Shown: piece after piece, positions 25,348 through 33,482 of the stretch
Layout of the letters: each line of letters starts with the position of its first letter
Numbering within the stretch: the first letter of the stretch is position 1
Assembly (NCBI GenBank): GCA_047639575.1
Contig: JBLIOB010000010.1
Span: forward strand, 1-35,961
DNA length: 35,961 nt
From: JBLIOB01 sp047639575
GTDB taxonomy: Bacteria > Bacteroidota > Bacteroidia > Flavobacteriales_D > Parvicellaceae
Direction of reading: 5' to 3'
The notes under the pieces: generated by a model
The model's input: the letters and a program-made list of their open reading frames with translations, nothing else
What the model was told of the DNA's origin: nothing
Databases searched by the model: none
Program-made: the position numbers and the translations under genes

Positions 25348-26340
25348 CTACGAATCTGAATCTTTATCAAATGCTATAATAATTTTCTTTACTAATTTAT
25401 GTCTAATTACATCGTTTCCATTCAAGTGAACAATTGCAATTCCATCTACTCCTTCTAAAAGCCCCAATGCTTTAATCAATCCAGATTTCTGATGCTTAGG
25501 TAAATCCACTTGACTAACGTCTCCCGTGATAATAAACTTTGCGCTCTTACCCATTCGCGTTAAGAACATTTTCATTTGGCTAATAGTTGCGTTCTGGGCT
25601 TCATCTAAAATCACGAATGCCTCATCTAGCGTCCTTCCTCTCATAAAAGCTAAAGGAGCGATTTGAATAACCCCTGTTTCAATTAAGGTTTCTAGTTTTT
25701 CCGGTGGAATCATATCTCTCAACGCATCATAGATAGGCTGCATATATGGGTCCAACTTTTCTTTTAAATCTCCAGGCAAAAAACCCAAATTCTCCCCAGC
25801 TTCAACCGCTGGACGAGTTAAAATGATTCTCTTGACTTCCTTATTCTTAAGCGCACGAACGGCTAAAGCTACTGCTGTATAAGTTTTTCCGGTTCCAGCT
25901 GGGCCAACTGCAAATACCATGTCATTTGCTCCCGCCTCTTCCACCATTTTACGCTGATTGGCGGTCCGTGCTTTCACTTTAATTCCACTGTTCCCGAAAA
26001 CCAAAACATCATCACCGGTTTTTGTTTCCAATAATTCAGCACCGTTCTTCTTGAGAAGATTTTCAACGTTGTTTTCTGTTAACAAATTAAATTTATGGAA
26101 ATGTGCGATTAGCAAATTCAGTTTCTTTTCGAATTCAAGAATTTCAGTTTCGCTTCCGATTACCTTAAGAGTGGCGCCTCTAGCAACAATTTTAAGTTTG
26201 TTGAATTTCTTTTTCAACAGTTTGAGGTTCTCCTCTTTTGCTCCAAATACCTCTAAAGGATTTAGTCCTGTTAGTTGAAATTCCTTCTCTTGCAATTGAC
26301 CTTTTGTTTTTTGTGCTAATTTTGACTTCAAATAAACCAC
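25348..26340 (-). CDS. PhoH-like P-loop ATPase
   Basis: This 330-residue frame starts at a GTG at 26340. An N-terminal KH-like part contains GLNPLEVFGAKEENLKLL and KIVARG (51-55), and the ATPase part has Walker A GPAGTGKT at 146-153, Walker B (AFVILDEAQNA) and the conserved FIITGDVSQVDLP. PhoH/YbeZ-type proteins are RNA-linked NTPases acting with YbeY and the ribosome; the cellular role is incompletely known. An in-frame TTG at 26295 would give a protein starting just before EKEFQLTGLNP, which fits the family N-terminus better, and a plus-strand promoter lies inside the extra 15 codons. I keep the longer frame but regard the start as unsettled. Confidence 0.9.
   Translation of the reverse strand: MVYLKSKLAQKTKGQLQEKEFQLTGLNPLEVFGAKEENLKLLKKKFNKLKIVARGATLKVIGSETEILEFEKKLNLLIAHFHKFNLLTENNVENLLKKNGAELLETKTGDDVLVFGNSGIKVKARTANQRKMVEEAGANDMVFAVGPAGTGKTYTAVALAVRALKNKEVKRIILTRPAVEAGENLGFLPGDLKEKLDPYMQPIYDALRDMIPPEKLETLIETGVIQIAPLAFMRGRTLDEAFVILDEAQNATISQMKMFLTRMGKSAKFIITGDVSQVDLPKHQKSGLIKALGLLEGVDGIAIVHLNGNDVIRHKLVKKIIIAFDKDSDS
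26296..26324 (+). promoter_or_regulatory. Promoter of the SAM hydrolase operon, inside the 5' end of phoH
   Basis: TTG at 26296-26298, an 18-base spacer, then TAATTTTG at 26317-26324. Start predicted near 26328, giving a leader of about 47 bases that contains a small hairpin (CCACT/AGTGG at 26337-26350). Confidence 0.5.
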
Positions 26341-26374
26341 TTTTCAGTGGGATTATAAAGAAGAAGATTTCAAC

Positions 26375-27178
26375 ATGGGCATCATTACACTAACAACAGA
26401 TATGGGTACCACGGACCATTACGTTGCTGCTGTAAAAGGAGCTATATACTCTCAGTTGAAAGAAGCTAATATCATCGATATTTCGCATCACCTTCCTCCA
26501 TTCGATATTGCTAAATGCGCTTTCCTATTGAGGAATACGTATAAAGAATTTCCAAAAGGAACCGTACATGTTATTGGAATTGACCCAGAAGCTTCCATTG
26601 ATAGAGCACATTTAGTAGTGGAGTATGATGGCCATTATTTTATTGGTGCTGACAATGGTATATTTTCCATTCTATTTGAGAAACAACCTGAAAATGCTTT
26701 TGAGTTAAACATCTCTCAAGACAATGATGACTTAACATTTCCAGTAAAAGATGTGTTTACAAAAGCTGCATGCCACTTAGCAAGAGGAGGAACTCCGGAA
26801 ATTATCGGAACTAGAATTGAAGCCGTTCAACAGAAACAAATGTATCGACCGATAGTGGAAGAAAATTTGATTCGAGGATCCGTGATCTATATTGACTCTT
26901 ACGGAAACGTTATTACCAATATTACAAAATCACTTTTCACTCAAGTTGCAAAAGGAAGGAGGTTCAATATTTTATTCAGAAGTTCTGCTTATTCTATAAA
27001 TAAGATTAGTAGAAAATATGCTCAAGTGCCAGAAGGTGAAAAAATTGCACTTTTTGGATCTTCAGAACATCTAGAAATTGCCATCAACAAAGGAGTTGAA
27101 GGATCAGGTGGTGGCGCAAATAAACTTTTCGGTCTTAAAATGTACGACACTGTAACCATCGAATTTGAAGGGAAGTAA
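26375..27178 (+). CDS. SAM hydroxide adenosyltransferase (DUF62 family, SAM hydrolase)
   Basis: This 267-residue protein opens MGIITLTTDMGTTDHYVAAVKGA, with the D9 of the family's T-D-x-G motif, followed by IIDISHHLPPFDI, GTVHVIGIDPEA, GADNGIFSIL and YIDSYGNVITNI. These are all characteristic of the enzyme that cleaves S-adenosylmethionine to adenosine and methionine using hydroxide. Two domains of the family are both present. The physiological purpose in most bacteria is unclear. The stop overlaps the ABM gene by one base (TAATG). The start is 34 bases from the divergent phoH GTG. Confidence 0.93.
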   Translation: MGIITLTTDMGTTDHYVAAVKGAIYSQLKEANIIDISHHLPPFDIAKCAFLLRNTYKEFPKGTVHVIGIDPEASIDRAHLVVEYDGHYFIGADNGIFSILFEKQPENAFELNISQDNDDLTFPVKDVFTKAACHLARGGTPEIIGTRIEAVQQKQMYRPIVEENLIRGSVIYIDSYGNVITNITKSLFTQVAKGRRFNILFRSSAYSINKISRKYAQVPEGEKIALFGSSEHLEIAINKGVEGSGGGANKLFGLKMYDTVTIEFEGK

Positions 27179-27474
27179 TGTTTACTAGAATCGTTAAACT
27201 CACATTTGAATCTAAGGACATTGAATTGTTCTTATCTAATTTTAAAGAGAGCAAAAACGATATTCGAAATTTTCCAGGTTGTAATCATTTAAAATTACTG
27301 CGCGATAAAGCGAATCCATCCATTTTCTTCACTTACAGCAAGTGGGAATCGGAAGAAGCGCTAGACAATTACAGAAACTCGGACCTATTCAAAAGTATTT
27401 GGACTAAAACTAAACCCATGTTTTCTGACAAACCAGAAGCTTGGAGTGTAGATGTACTTGCAGAACTTCTATAA
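27178..27474 (+). CDS. Antibiotic-biosynthesis-monooxygenase (ABM) domain protein
   Basis: This 98-residue protein is a single ABM ferredoxin-like domain: TRIVKLTFESKDIELFLSNF, NFPGCNHLKLLRDKANPSIFFTYSKWESEEALDNYRNSDLFKSIW. The family has H/N-G-C and W-x-S/E-x-x-x-L motifs as here, and includes quinol monooxygenases and heme-degrading enzymes. It is a one-base TAATG overlap downstream of the SAM hydrolase gene, hence cotranslated. The substrate is unknown. Confidence 0.85.
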   Translation: MFTRIVKLTFESKDIELFLSNFKESKNDIRNFPGCNHLKLLRDKANPSIFFTYSKWESEEALDNYRNSDLFKSIWTKTKPMFSDKPEAWSVDVLAELL

Positions 27475-27600
27475 GTTGCTCAATTATAATTTCTTCTTTG
27501 TTCTTCCCATTTTTTTTCTACATTTATATCACAAACGAACAAGGGAATTTCTTTTGGCTTAAATAATGCTTGCTTTTTAAGTAGGCGGATTATAAAGTTT

Positions 27601-28833
27601 ATGGAATTATTAGAAATTGCCGTCCCATTTTTTATCGCTCTTTTAATTGGTGAAATTCTTCTTGACAAGTTCATTAAAAAGAAGTTTTATCGATTAAATG
27701 ATACGCTGAACAATCTCAGTTTAGGTATCATGCAGCAAGTGTTTGGAGTCTTTATTCAAGCTTTCTTATTTATTTGTTATATCGCGTTACTCGAAACCAT
27801 TTCAATTCAAGTCCTTTTTAACGCGCCTAAGATTGAATCAACTTGGTACTGGTGGATTATCTGCTTTTTCTTCGTTGACCTGCTATATTATTGGTTCCAT
27901 AGATTCTGTCATCAAATGAGCTTTTTATGGGCTAGCCATGTTGTTCATCATCAAAGCGAGGAGTATAATTTAGCAGTAGCATTAAGGCAAGGAACAGTTC
28001 AAGTATTTTTTACTTTTTTCTTTTTCCTTCCTGTTGTGTTTTTAGGTTTCCCAACCGAAATGTTTATCGCTTGTTATGTAATTGGAATCATTTACCAATT
28101 TTGGATTCATACTCGATTCATCGGAAAACTTGGGCCCATTGAATGGATCTTTAATACTCCCTCACACCATAGGGTGCATCATGGACGGAATCCAAAATAC
28201 ATTGATAAAAACCATGCTGGTGTCTTCATTATCTGGGATAGAATGTTTGGAAGTTTTCAAGTGGAAGAAGAAGAACCAACCTATGGAATAACGAAAGAAG
28301 TTAAAAGCTGGAATCCGCTTTGGCAAAACGTCCATGAATATCGAGACTTCTTTAAGAATGTAATCAAGACACGAAAATTCAAAGACAAAATCAAACTCTT
28401 TTATAAAGACCCGGGTTGGTTTCCAGAAGATCTTCAAGAAGCAAATGCAGATATATTTGGGCAAGTAGAGCGAAAAAAATACAATCCGAAAATTTCAAAA
28501 TCTCTCGGAATATATGCCGTTCTACAGTTTATAATAGCAATGAGTGTTTTTCAGCTGTCTACGGACTTTATTAAATTGGATACAACCTCATCGTTTCAGG
28601 CGGTTGCAATCGCATTTATTTACGTTTTAACCCTGACCAATTTAGGAGGGATATTAGATCGTAAGAAATGGGCTTGGGTACTAGAAATTTGCAGAATCGC
28701 TATTATTTGTGCCGTAGGAATCTTTGCCATAAAAACCAATCACTATCCGGCTTGGTCGGTTTATATAGTGGCGGTTGTGGGCTTAGTCTCGTTTACTTGG
28801 TTAATAAGCATCAAGGCTGAATGTGTTAAATAA
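27601..28833 (+). CDS. Membrane fatty-acid hydroxylase/sterol desaturase family, AGMO-like
   Basis: This 410-residue protein has several membrane helices (residues 6-21, 43-65, 82-98, 133-165, 305-325, 340-360 and 370-405 roughly) and three histidine motifs for the di-iron site: HRFCH (100-104), HVVHH (113-117) and HHRVHH (189-194). The segments HHQSEEYNLAVALRQ and NTPSHHRVHHGRNPKYIDKNHAGV closely resemble alkylglycerol monooxygenase (TMEM195/AGMO), so an ether-lipid oxygenase role is possible but unproven. The stop codon TAA at 28831-28833 straddles the left edge of an inverted-repeat element, two of its three bases lying in the repeat. Confidence 0.88.
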   Translation: MELLEIAVPFFIALLIGEILLDKFIKKKFYRLNDTLNNLSLGIMQQVFGVFIQAFLFICYIALLETISIQVLFNAPKIESTWYWWIICFFFVDLLYYWFHRFCHQMSFLWASHVVHHQSEEYNLAVALRQGTVQVFFTFFFFLPVVFLGFPTEMFIACYVIGIIYQFWIHTRFIGKLGPIEWIFNTPSHHRVHHGRNPKYIDKNHAGVFIIWDRMFGSFQVEEEEPTYGITKEVKSWNPLWQNVHEYRDFFKNVIKTRKFKDKIKLFYKDPGWFPEDLQEANADIFGQVERKKYNPKISKSLGIYAVLQFIIAMSVFQLSTDFIKLDTTSSFQAVAIAFIYVLTLTNLGGILDRKKWAWVLEICRIAIICAVGIFAIKTNHYPAWSVYIVAVVGLVSFTWLISIKAECVK

Positions 28834-28914
28834 GCGCATTCTTGAATTGGTGAAGATCGCGAATAGATTCTTGCTGTATTTTCCTTGCGGCCCAGACAAG
28901 AATGCGCTTTAAAT
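28827..28914. mobile_element. Candidate 78-bp miniature inverted-repeat element with 5-bp direct repeats
   Basis: Perfect 13-bp inverted arms, AAGCGCATTCTTG at 28832-28844 and CAAGAATGCGCTT at 28897-28909, enclose 52 bases without a coding frame. TAAAT occurs immediately outside both arms (28827-28831 and 28910-28914) as a direct repeat, as expected of a target duplication. Against this, the region lies between convergent genes where a hairpin terminator is also expected, and the flanks are AT-rich. No transposase is nearby. Confidence 0.4.
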
Positions 28915-30098
28915 TACATTTTAATTAGTGGTATTGCATTTGATTTTTTATCCCTCTCAGTATAAAATGCCTTTGCTTTAGTTCTAAGATTATATTGACT
29001 TGACATAACTTCACCGTAAGCTCCAGCCGACTGAATCATTATTGCATCGCCCCGTTGCGTAATTGGTAATTCTAGTCCTTTAGCAAAACAATCTGACGAC
29101 TCACAAATCGGACCTACAACATCATACTTGTCCTTATCAGTAAATACTGAACTTAAGTTTTCAATTTTATGCTTTGCCTGATACAACGCAGGTCTTAACA
29201 ACTCCGTCATTCCTGCATCGCAGATAACAAATTTAGTCTGGAGACCATCCTTTACATAAAGTACTCGAGTTAACAAGCTTCCACATTGGCCTACTACGCT
29301 TCTACCCAATTCAAAATGTAGTTGCTGCCCTTTTTTTAGGTTCAGAAATTTATCAAACAGACCAAAAAATTCTTTAAAGTCAGGAATAGGGTTAAGTTCA
29401 GGATGATCATAGTCTATTCCTAATCCTCCGCCAACATTTACATGGTTTAAACAAACACCTTGATCTTCAAACCAATTATTTATTGAATTTATTTTAGCGC
29501 ATAACTCTCTAAACACATACATTTTGGTTATTTGAGATCCGATATGAAAATGAATTCCATCTAAGTTTAGATTTTTAGAATTTGAAACAACTTCCAACAT
29601 TTCCGGAAGTTGGTGAATGCCTATTCCAAATTTATTTTCATCCAACCCAGTGGTAATGTACTTATGAGTTCCAGCATCCACATTGGGGTTTATTCGAATA
29701 GCAATGTTTGTTATTTTACCTAAGTCCTCTGCAATTTCATTTATAACTTGAATTTCCTGAATGGATTCACAGTTAAAGCAAAATATATCGTTTGACAAAG
29801 CATAGGCAATTTCTTCATCCGTTTTTCCAGCTCCAGCAAAGACGATTTGGTCAGAGGCAAAATTAGAATTGATGGCAAGATGCACTTCGTTGCCACTTAC
29901 ACAATCTGCTCCTAGTCCATATTCGTGAACTAAATCTATAATAGGTTGATTTGTGTTTGCTTTAAAAGCATAATGTACGTGATATCCATACTTCTTCGAA
30001 TTTGACGTTAGTTCCTTTAAAGTGTTTTCTAAAAGTGCTAGGTCATAGTAATAGAAAGGGGTTCTATTAGCTTTTATCGTTTCTGGATTGATATACAT
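28914..30098 (-). CDS. lysA: Diaminopimelate decarboxylase
   Basis: This 394-residue protein is a fold-III PLP decarboxylase: TPFYYYDLALLENTL, then HYAFKANTN with the PLP lysine K46, GADCVSGNEVHLA, FAGAGKTDEEI, the HIGSQ motif (HFHIGSQI), VNVGGGLGIDY, FELGRSVVGQCG, and the closing CESSD and GAYG. LysA makes lysine from meso-diaminopimelate, which also feeds peptidoglycan. Length is normal. It is convergent with the AGMO-like gene across the inverted-repeat element and divergent from the ACT-domain gene. Confidence 0.97.
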   Translation of the reverse strand: MYINPETIKANRTPFYYYDLALLENTLKELTSNSKKYGYHVHYAFKANTNQPIIDLVHEYGLGADCVSGNEVHLAINSNFASDQIVFAGAGKTDEEIAYALSNDIFCFNCESIQEIQVINEIAEDLGKITNIAIRINPNVDAGTHKYITTGLDENKFGIGIHQLPEMLEVVSNSKNLNLDGIHFHIGSQITKMYVFRELCAKINSINNWFEDQGVCLNHVNVGGGLGIDYDHPELNPIPDFKEFFGLFDKFLNLKKGQQLHFELGRSVVGQCGSLLTRVLYVKDGLQTKFVICDAGMTELLRPALYQAKHKIENLSSVFTDKDKYDVVGPICESSDCFAKGLELPITQRGDAIMIQSAGAYGEVMSSQYNLRTKAKAFYTERDKKSNAIPLIKM

Positions 30099-30142
30099 TT
30101 CTTCTAATTGTTATTAATTTGAGAGCGAAATAATGACTAACA

Positions 30143-30174
30143 TTTGGAATTCATGTCAAATTCTATTACTTTTG
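30143..30174 (+). promoter_or_regulatory. Promoter of the ACT-domain gene
   Basis: TTTG at 30143-30146, 20 bases, then TACTTTTG at 30167-30174. Start predicted near 30178, which rules out the ATG at 30133 and supports the ATG at 30208. Confidence 0.55.
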
Positions 30175-30207
30175 AACTGTATTTTAACACAATGTTTATT
30201 ATTTAAC

Positions 30208-30864
30208 ATGGCAGGAATTTCAAAGACGGTAACCACACTTATTCAGCAATCACCTTTTCTTGAAGAAGCGTTGGCTGATAATCTAATTAATGTTTCAGCC
30301 TTGGCGAGGCATTTGCATAAAGATGTTTGCGATCAAATCGGGAAAGATATTAACGAAGGAGCTATTGTTATGGCCATCAATAGAATGGAGCCAGGCTATT
30401 ACCACAAGATTAATCTAGGGATTAAAAAGTTTTTTAATCGTTTAGGTGATTTCACTGTAAAGAGCGGAATCAACGACTATACATTTAAAAATTCTGAAAC
30501 ATTGTTTTTAGCTCAGGCTAACTTCTTTAAAAAGATTTCTTCTGAGACAAATAGTTTTATCTCGTTTTCCAACGGAATAAAGGAATCCACAATTATTGCT
30601 AGTAGCAACTTGCATGAACCGTTAGTCGAATATTTTGAAGGTGAACAATTATTAGGACACAAAAAGAATTTAGCAACGGTTACGATCAATCTTCCTAAAG
30701 ACAACACTGAAATTTCTGGAGTGTATTACTACATTCTTAAAAAGCTTGCTTGGCTGGGTATAAATATTATCGAAGTCATTTCAACTACAAACGAAGTTAC
30801 TTTCTTAGTATCAGATGATGATATTGACAAAACGTTTTCCGCCTTAATGGATTTAAAAAGATAG
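30208..30864 (+). CDS. ACT-domain protein, aspartokinase-regulatory-like
   Basis: From the ATG at 30208 (in front of which lies a promoter) this is a 218-residue protein. The N-terminal half is helical, with LIQQSPFLEEALADNLINVSALARHL and DINEGAIVMAINRM, which suggests a winged-helix-type fold. The C-terminal third has ACT-like order: NLATVTINLPKD, SGVYYYILKKLAWLGINIIEVISTTNEVTFLVSDDDIDKTFSALMDL, matching the helix and strand pattern of aspartokinase ACT domains. No kinase catalytic domain is present. It diverges from lysA, so a ligand-sensing role in lysine/aspartate metabolism is inferred from position. Confidence 0.75.
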   Translation: MAGISKTVTTLIQQSPFLEEALADNLINVSALARHLHKDVCDQIGKDINEGAIVMAINRMEPGYYHKINLGIKKFFNRLGDFTVKSGINDYTFKNSETLFLAQANFFKKISSETNSFISFSNGIKESTIIASSNLHEPLVEYFEGEQLLGHKKNLATVTINLPKDNTEISGVYYYILKKLAWLGINIIEVISTTNEVTFLVSDDDIDKTFSALMDLKR

Positions 30865-30995
30865 ATAAATCTACAAGTCCAGTTAATTATTCTGCTGTAA
30901 CATCCTGAGGTTACTATGTTATAAGGTCAATTTCCTTTTAACATTAATAGGATGAAAACTATTGGATTTCATTTTATACATGCTAAGGTTTTAAT

Positions 30996-31003
30996 TACTT
31001 TTG
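30996..31003 (+). promoter_or_regulatory. -7 box (TACTTTTG) upstream of the gldF-gldG fusion
   Basis: Exact TAnnTTTG with start near 31007, 16 bases before the ATG at 31023. No clear -33 element at the right distance. Confidence 0.4.
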
Positions 31004-31022
31004 ATCAGACTTAAATCAATTC

Positions 31023-33482
31023 ATGTACGCATTATTTTTAAAGGAAGTTCGTTCTTTTCTCAATTCGTTAATTGGGTACATTACTATAACTATATTTTTA
31101 CTCGCTACGGGCCTATTCATATGGGTTATTAGTGGAATGGAAAACGTATTTGAAATTGAAACTTCAACCTTGAATTCGCTTTTCTATAACGCTCCTTTAG
31201 TCTTCATGTTTATTATTCCCGCCATCACCATGCGGATGTTTGCCGAGGAAAAGCGCACTGGAACACTTGAATTGCTTTATACAAAACCCTTAACCGATAC
31301 ACAAATTATTCTGGGTAAATACTTAGCTGGGTTTTTCTTGATTTTCTTAGCCATTCTGCCAACCTGGATTTATTACATCTCTATTTACAACATGGGCGAC
31401 CCAGTAGGCAACATAGACACAGGGGGTACTTTTGGTGGGTTCATTGGTCTTTATTTAATCGGTGCAGTGTATGTAGCAATAGGAACATTTTGCTCTGCTG
31501 TAACTAGAAATCAAGTATTATCATTTTTGTTCTCATTAGTGATATGCTTTATTCTTTACACAGGGTTTGACTTCATCGGTAGTTACAATTTATTAGGAGC
31601 TGGATGGGACGCAGCCGCACAAAGCATTGGAATTAGACAGCATTATGCAACGCTTCAAAAAGGGGTCCTAGACGTAAGCGACATCATTTATTTTCTTGGT
31701 TTAGTAGTAACCTTTTTGGTACTTACCAGACTGGTATTATTGAGAGGAAGAGGCGTAACAAAGAATTTGATTCAGGCCGGAATTATATACGGAATCATAA
31801 TCGCACTTAACGTGGTCGGGCATCAAATCAGTTTTAGGTTTGACATGACCGAAGAAAGAATCCACTCTCTTTCTGATGGTTTTATAGACTTATTAGAAAA
31901 TGATCTTGAAAAGCCCGTTCTAGTAACCGTCTATTTATCTGGTGATGATTTCCCAGCAGAAGTAGAAAATTTAAGAAGGAATATAGAGGATAAGTTGATC
32001 GAGTTTAATCGACTCTCTGACGGTGTTGTGAAATACCAATTCATTAATCCGAGTGAAGATCCTAAAGCACAGGAGGCAGTTGAAAAGCAATTAGAAAAAG
32101 CCGGATTAAATCAAAAATTCGTTAGAGAACAAAGCGACAGTAAGATTAGTGATATCCTGTTTTGGCCTGGAGCTATAATTCAATATGGCAATGATAAAGA
32201 AGAAGCTGTGCAGTTTATTGACGGTGGAATGGGCAGGGTTCATGGAGGACTTTTATCTATGGCCTCCAATCAATTAGAATTTAGATTTTTACAAGCAATT
32301 AAAAAACTTTCTCAAAAAGAGTATCCTAAAGTTGCCTTTCTTCATGGACATGGTGAATTGCACCCAGATTACACAAGGTCAATTCGAGGACATTTACATG
32401 CATCTTATAAGGTCGAAGACACCCAGATAAAAGATTCTTTGGGCGTTGAATTAATTTATGCGCTGGACGAATACAAGGGGCTAATTATCGCACAGCCAAA
32501 ATTAGAGTTCACAGATAAAGAAAAATTTATATTAGACCAATTCGTTATGAAGGGCGGGAAAATCGCCTGGCTTATTGATCCGCTTAATGTTCAAGAAGAT
32601 AGTCTTTACAGACTAGGGCAAATTAAAGCTGAAGCATATGACTTAAAACTAAATGACCTCTTATATAATTATGGAGCAAGGTTGAATGAAGAAATAGTCA
32701 TTTCTGAGCGCTGTGGTCCTATTTACAATTTCCAAAATCAACAGGCAGCACCCTGGGATTTTTATGTCATGGGAAGAAACAACACAAACGATCCTGTAGC
32801 CAGTAATTTAAATCCGATTAAAATGAAATATACTGGATCACTAGACCCAGTAGGTAATGACAGTATTTCTAAAAGAATCTTACTCGAATCATCTCCAAAT
32901 TCCAAAGTGTTTAAAAATCCAGCTCGAATTTCTTTAGCCTTCTTACAACCCTCATACCGTCCAACTTATTCAGGAGAAGGTGTAGGTTCCAGAACGTTAG
33001 CCATTATGTTGGAAGGTGATTTTAAAAGTTTTTATCGCAACTCTTTAGATCCTGCTTATCGTGACAACCCAAATGTTAAATTTAAGAAGCGATCTAAAAA
33101 TGGAAAAATGCTAGTAATCGCAGATGGAGACCTTATCAAAAATGTAATTACTCCCAAAAAGTCTGCAGGAGATGAAAACATCAATCCAAATACAGATATT
33201 TTGAGTCCTGATATTGAAATTTTAGTTCAAGGGCAGCCCTACCCTGCCTATGCAAATATTGATTTCTTCTCAAACGCTTTTGACGACTTAATGGGTCAAG
33301 AAAATTTAATCGCACTAAGAGGAAGAGAATTCAAACAAAGGCCAATTGACGTTTCTATCTTAGGTGATAAAGCGAAGAAAGCTGCCATTAAGTTCGTAAA
33401 TGTTGCCCTTCCTTTATTACTCCTTTTAATATTTGCTGTAATCCAATATCTTGTCCGCAGAAGCAAATTCGCTAAACGATGA
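31023..33482 (+). CDS. GldF-GldG fusion: gliding-motility ABC transporter permease plus GldG
   Basis: This single 819-residue frame joins two proteins that are separate in Flavobacterium johnsoniae. Residues 1-241 match GldF: an ABC-2 permease of about six helices with FIIPAITMRMFAEEKRTGTLELLYTKPLTDTQIILGKY. Residues 242-819 match GldG: a membrane helix at 250-268, then FDMTEERIHSLSDG, PVLVTVYLSGDDFP, a long extracytoplasmic region with FIDGGMGRVHGGLLSMASNQLEF and GKIAWLIDPLNV, and a final helix at about 793-812. GldF/GldG, with the ATPase GldA, are needed for gliding in some Bacteroidota but not all. The reading frame is uninterrupted at the joint (about 31746). It overlaps the next gene by 4 bases (ATGA). 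Confidence 0.9.
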   Translation: MYALFLKEVRSFLNSLIGYITITIFLLATGLFIWVISGMENVFEIETSTLNSLFYNAPLVFMFIIPAITMRMFAEEKRTGTLELLYTKPLTDTQIILGKYLAGFFLIFLAILPTWIYYISIYNMGDPVGNIDTGGTFGGFIGLYLIGAVYVAIGTFCSAVTRNQVLSFLFSLVICFILYTGFDFIGSYNLLGAGWDAAAQSIGIRQHYATLQKGVLDVSDIIYFLGLVVTFLVLTRLVLLRGRGVTKNLIQAGIIYGIIIALNVVGHQISFRFDMTEERIHSLSDGFIDLLENDLEKPVLVTVYLSGDDFPAEVENLRRNIEDKLIEFNRLSDGVVKYQFINPSEDPKAQEAVEKQLEKAGLNQKFVREQSDSKISDILFWPGAIIQYGNDKEEAVQFIDGGMGRVHGGLLSMASNQLEFRFLQAIKKLSQKEYPKVAFLHGHGELHPDYTRSIRGHLHASYKVEDTQIKDSLGVELIYALDEYKGLIIAQPKLEFTDKEKFILDQFVMKGGKIAWLIDPLNVQEDSLYRLGQIKAEAYDLKLNDLLYNYGARLNEEIVISERCGPIYNFQNQQAAPWDFYVMGRNNTNDPVASNLNPIKMKYTGSLDPVGNDSISKRILLESSPNSKVFKNPARISLAFLQPSYRPTYSGEGVGSRTLAIMLEGDFKSFYRNSLDPAYRDNPNVKFKKRSKNGKMLVIADGDLIKNVITPKKSAGDENINPNTDILSPDIEILVQGQPYPAYANIDFFSNAFDDLMGQENLIALRGREFKQRPIDVSILGDKAKKAAIKFVNVALPLLLLLIFAVIQYLVRRSKFAKR

